DNA of 5,654 nt, from contig JBGPIK010000433.1 in the NCBI GenBank assembly GCA_041484845.1, forward strand, positions 1 through 5,654. The letters are read 5' to 3'. Origin of the DNA: JBGPIK01 sp041484845 (GTDB lineage: Bacteria; Desulfobacterota; Binatia; UBA9968). Numbering within the stretch: the stretch's first letter is position 1; each line of letters starts with the position of its first letter. The position numbers and the translations under genes were made by a program. Below, piece by piece: positions 4,841-5,654 of the stretch. Under the pieces are notes generated by a model. It was not told the origin of the DNA. It made no database searches and was given only the letters and a program-made list of their open reading frames with translations.

Positions 4841-5654
4841 TTAGATCCCTTTTTCCAGCCGCCGAGGAAAGCTGGTCAGAACTATCGGCCCTTCTGGTGC
4901 AACCACCACCGTGTCTTCAACACGCACGCCCCAGGGACCGGTGTACAGCCCGCAGTTACCCACCGCGATAACCACGTTGGCCTCCAACGGCGGCGGCGCC
5001 TTCTCCCCGTGGAAGAACGCATGGCCTGGAGGCAATGGCGTTTCTTCGAACTCGATACCCACGCCGTGGATCGGTGGCCCAAAGATATGTTCAGCGTGGC
5101 CTGCCTCTGTGAGCGTGGCGTGCATGGTCTGCTCCAACTCGATCATGCCAACCCCCGCCTTGACCTTGGTAATCGTCGCTTGTTGGGCTCTCAAATACAG
5201 ATCATAAGCAACCTGTTGTTCGGTCGTGGGCTTTCCTACGCATACGGTACGGCACACATCCGCGCTGTAATTATTCACGACAGGATGGAGGTCGATCATC
5301 ACCAAATCACCGTTCTGCAACTGCCGCCGTGTAGGTAGCCCATGCGCAATGTTCGTGCGCGGCCCCGACGCGACATAGGAACGCCAGAACCCTTCGGCCC
5401 CAGCCTGTCGCATCGCGTACTCGGCCTCTGCGGCCACCCGGCTTTCTGTCAGGCCTGGCTTCACGGCCTTTATGGCTGCGGCCATACCCAGATCGGCTAC
5501 TTTAGCTGCGCCCCCGATGAGTTCGATCTCTGTATCATCTTTCACTATGCGTAGTTGGGACATGACATGGGTGCAGTCTTTGACCGTCACGCCTGCCGGC
5601 TTAGCATGGGGATGAGTGAGCATGCCCATCATCGACTGGGTAAGGAAGGTATAC
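4841..5654 (-). CDS. M24-family (Xaa-Pro aminopeptidase/creatinase-like) protein, 5' end outside window
   Basis: The frame is open to the window edge (reading YTFLTQS before the Met at 5632), so the start and probably the N-terminal creatinase-type domain lie outside. Numbered from that Met, the visible 263 residues hold a pita-bread fold: QLRIVKDDTEIE at 27-38, the catalytic-type H97 (ASGPRTNIAHGLP), metal-ligand-type D114 and D125 (IDLHPVVNNYSADVCRT), H189 (IHGVGIEFEE) and E239 (GVRVEDTVVV). Two normally conserved positions differ: the second His of the HGxGxExHE motif is Glu (E196), and the usual EPGxY is replaced by GNCGLY (225-230), removing one metal-binding Glu. It may therefore be a non-peptidase or altered-specificity member that hydrolyses a small C-N substrate. 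It ends in TAA 91 nt before the oxidase-like gene on the same strand; a functional link to the NO genes is not evident. Confidence 0.88.
   Translation of the reverse strand, partial: YTFLTQSMMGMLTHPHAKPAGVTVKDCTHVMSQLRIVKDDTEIELIGGAAKVADLGMAAAIKAVKPGLTESRVAAEAEYAMRQAGAEGFWRSYVASGPRTNIAHGLPTRRQLQNGDLVMIDLHPVVNNYSADVCRTVCVGKPTTEQQVAYDLYLRAQQATITKVKAGVGMIELEQTMHATLTEAGHAEHIFGPPIHGVGIEFEETPLPPGHAFFHGEKAPPPLEANVVIAVGNCGLYTGPWGVRVEDTVVVAPEGPIVLTSFPRRLEKGI

Noticed and set aside
1..5654. tRNA, rRNA or CRISPR array
   Set aside because: No tRNA-like cloverleaf, no rRNA-like conserved stretch and no regularly spaced direct repeats were seen on either strand.

Overview
The window is bacterial DNA of moderate, slightly GC-rich composition. 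Nearly all of its confident genes lie on the minus strand. They form a nitric-oxide/respiration cluster next to the 3' part of a peptidase gene. Nothing here fixes the taxon; the gene mix suggests a non-enteric environmental bacterium with partial denitrification or NO detoxification, possibly from a metagenome assembly.

Layout in transcription order (right to left, minus strand): (1) 5654-4841, an M24 (creatinase/Xaa-Pro aminopeptidase-like) gene whose 5' end lies outside the window. (2) 4749-4194, a small four-helix membrane protein of the heme-copper oxidase subunit I type, broken by a 129-bp miniature inverted-repeat element with a CTAG target duplication. Removing the element and one CTAG copy restores a perfect 140-codon frame. 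(3) 4168-3608, a hemerythrin-domain di-iron protein. (4) 3466-2855, an exported DUF6448-like protein with a signal peptide. (5) 2822-531, a full-length quinol-dependent nitric oxide reductase (qNOR, norB/norZ) with all recognisable quinol, heme, FeB and catalytic residues. (6) 534-250, the C-terminal half of a second DUF6448-like gene that begins exactly where norB stops; it is a 5'-truncated remnant. At the far left, 3-218 on the plus strand may be the 3' end of an unrelated convergent gene. That stretch contains an exact 13-nt match to the common Illumina adapter end, so it should be checked for an assembly artefact.

How the parts may work together: qNOR reduces NO to N2O with quinol electrons at the membrane. 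The hemerythrin protein could bind or buffer NO/O2 or protect iron centres, and the exported DUF6448 protein would sit in the periplasm beside the qNOR extracytoplasmic domain. The small oxidase-like membrane protein, first in the run, is inactivated by the mobile element, which may also affect expression of the genes behind it. Spacing is tight at 25 and 32 nt, apart from a 141-nt gap before the DUF6448 gene, and each gene has a strong Shine-Dalgarno sequence, so operon-like expression is likely.
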